Assembly: GCA_020355945.1 (NCBI GenBank)
Contig: CP070627.1
Span: forward strand, 8,694,056-8,732,344
Direction: 5' to 3'
DNA length: 38,289 bases
Source: Candidatus Aminicenantota bacterium
GTDB taxonomy: Bacteria > Acidobacteriota > Aminicenantia > UBA2199
The notes beneath the pieces were generated by a model. The model was not told the origin of the DNA and did not search any database. It worked only from the letters and a program-made list of their open reading frames with translations. Position numbers and translations under genes: made by a program. Positions 34,841 through 38,289 of this stretch are shown piece after piece (positions within the stretch are counted from its first letter, which is position 1; each line of letters opens with the position of its first letter).

Positions 34841-37800
34841 TCCCCCTCCTCTCTTAACAGACCAACCGAATCATACAGTAACTCTTCTTCTTTCTCCAGT
34901 TCTTCTGCCTCTATCTTGCTGTCGATTAACGGTTCTCCTTTTTCTTCTTGCTGCAAATACTGCCCCAGGGAGGCAATTGTCGGATATTCAAACATCATCA
35001 CAATAGGAATTGTCTTTTGCAGTTCATCTCTTAATAAACTATTTAAGCGAATAATTGTTAGCGATGTAACGCCAAACTCGAATAAGTTATCATTTATGCC
35101 CACCTGTTCATAGCCAAAGAATTTTTTTAAAATATTGGCAAAGGTTTTTTCAAATTCGGTTTGGGGAGGGACATATTCCGTGCTCAACTCCGGGCGTGGG
35201 TATAATGTTCCTTGAAAGGTCTCTATTTCAAATTCCTGCCCTGCCCTGGATATTTCCACCCTATTTTGCACTTCCATTCGAAGCATTAGATCTGAAGTGG
35301 ATACAATCACCTGGGGCATAGAATACTCCAGGATGCGGCTAAAGACATCGATGGCCTCGGTATTGGACATGGCATTTTTTAGCAGGACTTGCTGTGCCCC
35401 CTGTATATTTTCGTTTTCAGCCAGTTGCGCCACTGCATCCACTCCCATTCCCACTTCCTTCCACATATCCCAATTGATGGTTGTTGTGAATATGCCGTCG
35501 CAGGAAGTCTTTAGATAGGTAAAGGTATCAAGAAAGGCATTGGCTGCACAATAACCCACCTGGCCAAATAGTGCCAGGATTGAAATGAGGGAGGAACAAA
35601 GAATAAAAAAATCAATGGTGAAGTCTCTTAAAACATAGTCCAGTACGAGGGTTCCGGTCACCTTGCCTGCAAGTATACCCTCGTTCATTTCCCGTGTTCT
35701 CAAGGGAATTACGCAGCCATCCGGGACACCGGCCGCGTGAATAACACCATTTATCCGGCCAAATCGATGCTCTGCCCGGGTAATGACTTCCTGCATCTCT
35801 TCCAGGTTGGTAACATCGGCTTTGCAGATCAAAACCTCTGCTCCTATCTCTATAAGTTCCTGCAATTTACTGATTTTTTTGCTGACGATATCTTCCTCAT
35901 CATGGGTTTCCCTCCATTTTTCCCACTCTTGCCTGGGGGGGAAAGGGGAACGGCTGGTAAGGATAAGCCTGGCATGAACCCTTTCGGCCAGGTATTTGGC
36001 CAGTTCAAGGCCGATACCTCCGAGTCCCCCTGTAATTAAATAAATTCCTTTTTCCCTCAACCGTGTCTGCCGGTTTTCACTATTTTCCAATCGTATCGGT
36101 TCAAAGGTGGGCAGCCAGCGATAATTGGCCCGAAAAGCCACAACCTTTTCAGGATTTTCCAGTTGAAATTCCATCATCAACTGATCCAGCAATTGCTCAT
36201 CGTTCCAGTTACCGGGTTGCCGGGGAACAATATCGATGCTGGAACACTTAATATTTGTATATTCTTGCGGGATAACCTTAACAGCTCCCAATAGTGTTGC
36301 CTTCGCCGGGCACAGTTTCTCTTCCCCGGTCACTTGATGCATATTGTTTGAAATAGCAAAAATGCGAAAGTGGGTTTCAAAGTGGTGTTTCCCAATTGCC
36401 TGCACCAAATAAATTAAGCTGTAAAACCCTAAATCCTGGGCTGCTGCAGCGGATTTCCAGTCCGGTTCATTACCACTGTCCCGGGTGACACTCCAGGTAT
36501 GAACGATATTCCCGGGAACCTTACCCATGGTATGAAGCTCCTTAAACAGGGTCTCGTAATCCGTATTTTTCCCGGGATTAAGGGTATATATATGATCGCT
36601 TACCCGACCAAACCGGGACCCGGATTTTACAATAATTACCTCCTGCCCTTTTCTCTTTAAGTGCTGTACCAGTTGAGAACCCAAACCACAGGGGTCTTCA
36701 AACACAAGCCAACAAGACCCGGGTTTTGGATAATTTTTTTTATGTCCAGGGCAAAGCAAAGGGGAACGTTTCCAGGAGGGAAGGTAAAACCAATCGGCAA
36801 TATCCGGTTTTTTACTACTTTTCGATGTATCGGTCAACCTCCCTGCCTCCACCTGGAAGGAATTTCCCTCGATCCAGTAAGGCTGCCGCTCAAACGGGTA
36901 TGGGGGTAAAGGTATACGATATCTCCTCTCTTCCTTCTCTCCCGGATAAAAATGACACCAATCTATTTCCACACCTGCAAGCCATAATCGTCCGATTTGA
37001 GTTAAGAGATAATAAGCTTCCCCTGTATTTTCCCCGGGTTGTTTTACAAGATTTATAACCGTTTGATTCGTGGTTTTACCTGCCTGTTGTCTTATTGATG
37101 TACTTAAAAGGCCAGGAGGCGCAACTTCTACAAATATAGAATTTTTTTCTTTTAATAATTCGGTCAATCCTTCAGTTGATCGGTCTGTTCCCTGCAAATG
37201 TTTTAGCCAGTACCCGGGATGGGATGCTTCTTCACCTGTTAGCCAATGACCGCTTAGAGCTGATATAAATGGAATTCGAGGCCGGTTAAATGTTATCCGC
37301 TTGAGTTTCTTTTCAAACCTGTTTAGAATCGGTGCCCTTTGCATTCCCTGCATTCCCTGCATCCATGTTTCCCATAAAACCACAAGTTCCAGTGCATCTT
37401 CCAGGGAAAAGACCCCGGATAACAAAGCAGTTGTATATAAACCGATACCATGCCCGATCATGGCATGCGGTTCTATTCCCCACGTCATTAACAATTTTGC
37501 CAGGGCGTATTCAAAAACAAACAGTGACAGGTGCGGGTTACCATTCCCTCCACTCACCTTACTCACCGGGTCATGGGGATAAGGAATCTTTTTGATATCA
37601 TCATCGGCCAGACCTTTAAGAATCTCAACACAGCGGTCCATCTCCTGGCGGAATACCGGTTCCCAACGATACAGCTCCGATCCCATGTTTTCATAATGAG
37701 TCCCGTATCCTGGAAACATGAATACCACATTCCTTTTTTCTTCTGCTGAAAAAGATGTATAAACGTTTTCCGAATCCGGGGCAGATAAATTATCAATCGC

Positions 37801-38289
37801 CTCAGGGATATCCGCACATAAGGTCATTCTCCTGTAGGGGAATGCTCTTCTTCCCACATGTAAGGTATAAGATGCATCAGCCAGATCAATACCGGGATTT
37901 TCTTTAAAATGTCGGGCGAGATTTTCAGTAGCTTTATCAAGAGCAGTTTGTGTCTTTGCTGAAAGCAGGATTAATTGATAGGTATCCTGTCTTCTATGGG
38001 TGTAAGATGTTCTCTGTTCGTTGTTTTCCGGTGCTTCCTCCAGTACAAGATGGCAGTTTGTCCCTCCCAATCCGAAGGAACTGACCCCGGCTCTCAAAGG
38101 GAATCCATGGTCTTTCCATTCAACAGCCCGGGTATTTACATAGAAAGGGCTGTCTATAAAGTCAATCCTGGGATTCGGGGTTTCATAGTTCAAACTGGGA
38201 GGGATGATTGTATGTTTTAAGGCTAATATGGTTTTGATAAAGCCGGCAACCCCGGCGGCTTGATCCAGGTGGCCGATATTGGTTTTAAC
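34837..38289 (-). CDS. Polyketide synthase, 5'-truncated by window edge: KS(end)-AT(degenerate)-KR-ACP
   Basis: This is a modular type I PKS whose reading frame is open to the right edge, so the start lies outside. The first in-frame residues include the KS motif NIGHLD and 1150 residues are visible. Residue 1 here is the codon at 38289. The end of KS (1-75) is followed by AT (about 187-395), KR (about 500-930; TGGLGGIG near 753, catalytic Ser near 899, Tyr 913, Asn 917) and ACP (about 1045-1115, FGVTSL with Ser near 1076). No DH or ER is seen, so a beta-hydroxy product is expected. The AT is abnormal: GHSxG reads GHGIG (codon 37447-37449), and about 70 residues including the catalytic His motif are missing. 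The tail after the ACP is acidic. The stop overlaps the next start as ATGA, implying translational coupling. A TTG at 38193 could be mistaken for a start but lies inside KS. Confidence 0.93.
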   Translation of the reverse strand, partial: VKTNIGHLDQAAGVAGFIKTILALKHTIIPPSLNYETPNPRIDFIDSPFYVNTRAVEWKDHGFPLRAGVSSFGLGGTNCHLVLEEAPENNEQRTSYTHRRQDTYQLILLSAKTQTALDKATENLARHFKENPGIDLADASYTLHVGRRAFPYRRMTLCADIPEAIDNLSAPDSENVYTSFSAEEKRNVVFMFPGYGTHYENMGSELYRWEPVFRQEMDRCVEILKGLADDDIKKIPYPHDPVSKVSGGNGNPHLSLFVFEYALAKLLMTWGIEPHAMIGHGIGLYTTALLSGVFSLEDALELVVLWETWMQGMQGMQRAPILNRFEKKLKRITFNRPRIPFISALSGHWLTGEEASHPGYWLKHLQGTDRSTEGLTELLKEKNSIFVEVAPPGLLSTSIRQQAGKTTNQTVINLVKQPGENTGEAYYLLTQIGRLWLAGVEIDWCHFYPGEKEERRYRIPLPPYPFERQPYWIEGNSFQVEAGRLTDTSKSSKKPDIADWFYLPSWKRSPLLCPGHKKNYPKPGSCWLVFEDPCGLGSQLVQHLKRKGQEVIIVKSGSRFGRVSDHIYTLNPGKNTDYETLFKELHTMGKVPGNIVHTWSVTRDSGNEPDWKSAAAAQDLGFYSLIYLVQAIGKHHFETHFRIFAISNNMHQVTGEEKLCPAKATLLGAVKVIPQEYTNIKCSSIDIVPRQPGNWNDEQLLDQLMMEFQLENPEKVVAFRANYRWLPTFEPIRLENSENRQTRLREKGIYLITGGLGGIGLELAKYLAERVHARLILTSRSPFPPRQEWEKWRETHDEEDIVSKKISKLQELIEIGAEVLICKADVTNLEEMQEVITRAEHRFGRINGVIHAAGVPDGCVIPLRTREMNEGILAGKVTGTLVLDYVLRDFTIDFFILCSSLISILALFGQVGYCAANAFLDTFTYLKTSCDGIFTTTINWDMWKEVGMGVDAVAQLAENENIQGAQQVLLKNAMSNTEAIDVFSRILEYSMPQVIVSTSDLMLRMEVQNRVEISRAGQEFEIETFQGTLYPRPELSTEYVPPQTEFEKTFANILKKFFGYEQVGINDNLFEFGVTSLTIIRLNSLLRDELQKTIPIVMMFEYPTIASLGQYLQQEEKGEPLIDSKIEAEELEKEEELLYDSVGLLREEGE
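37340..37365. repeat. 9-bp direct repeat at the AT deletion site
   Basis: Adjacent copies of a 9-base unit (GCATTCCCT on the plus strand) plus a partial copy are read as Met-Gln-Gly repeats. They sit exactly where the right-edge AT lacks about 70 residues found in the other two AT domains, so they mark the probable deletion or repeat-expansion junction. Confidence 0.75.

Noticed and set aside
38191..38193. TTG at 38193 as a start codon for the right-edge PKS
   Set aside because: The frame continues upstream to the window edge with clear KS motifs, so this codon is an internal Leu.
28586..38289. Trans-AT PKS architecture
   Set aside because: Integrated AT domains with intact GHSIG and HAFH motifs are present in two of the three PKSs; only the right-edge AT is degenerate.

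Overview
The window is most of a hybrid polyketide/non-ribosomal peptide biosynthetic locus. Every gene I can support lies on the minus strand, so transcription runs from high to low coordinates. Base composition is moderate. The synthases carry in-frame heptamer and nonamer repeat insertions, and the NRPS style together with a MacB/FtsX-type permease resembles uncultured Acidobacteriota-like lineages such as Aminicenantes. That placement is a low-confidence impression. No rRNA, tRNA, CRISPR array or insertion sequence was seen.

In transcription order the layout is: (A) a PKS truncated at the right edge (end of KS, a degenerate AT, KR, ACP; 38289-34837); (B) a PKS-NRPS, KS-AT-KR-ACP-C (34840-28607, ATGA overlap with A); (C) an NRPS, C-A(Thr)-PCP-C (28585-23999); (D) a MiaB/RimO-like radical SAM methylthiotransferase homologue (23946-22648); (E) an NRPS, half C-A(Asn)-PCP-E-C (22612-17216); (F) a B12-binding-type radical SAM protein (17189-15492); (G) an NRPS, half C-A(Asn)-PCP-E (15481-11483); (H) an NRPS, C-A(Thr)-PCP (11469-8131). 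A to H are packed with gaps of 52 bases or fewer and look like one operon. A promoter-like site precedes (I) an FtsX/MacB-type permease (8060-5664) and (J) a membrane-anchored SUMF1-family protein (5642-4518). Then comes (K) a further PKS, KS-AT-KR-(ACP), which runs off the left edge (4415-1).

Read colinearly, ketoreduced polyketide units are joined to Thr, then D-Asn, D-Asn and Thr, and possibly passed to PKS K. No dehydratase, enoylreductase or thioesterase lies in the window. The most unusual feature is a cassette that occurs twice: an NRPS ending in a full C domain, then a radical SAM gene, then an NRPS that starts with only the C-terminal half of a C domain and activates Asn. The four proteins upstream of the half-C starts (C, D, E, F) all end in the same residues, Asp-Phe-Gly-Phe. 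This suggests a C-terminal docking tag that brings synthases and radical SAM tailoring enzymes to one receptor. The G/H junction, which has no radical SAM gene, instead looks like a classical COM-type E-to-C junction.
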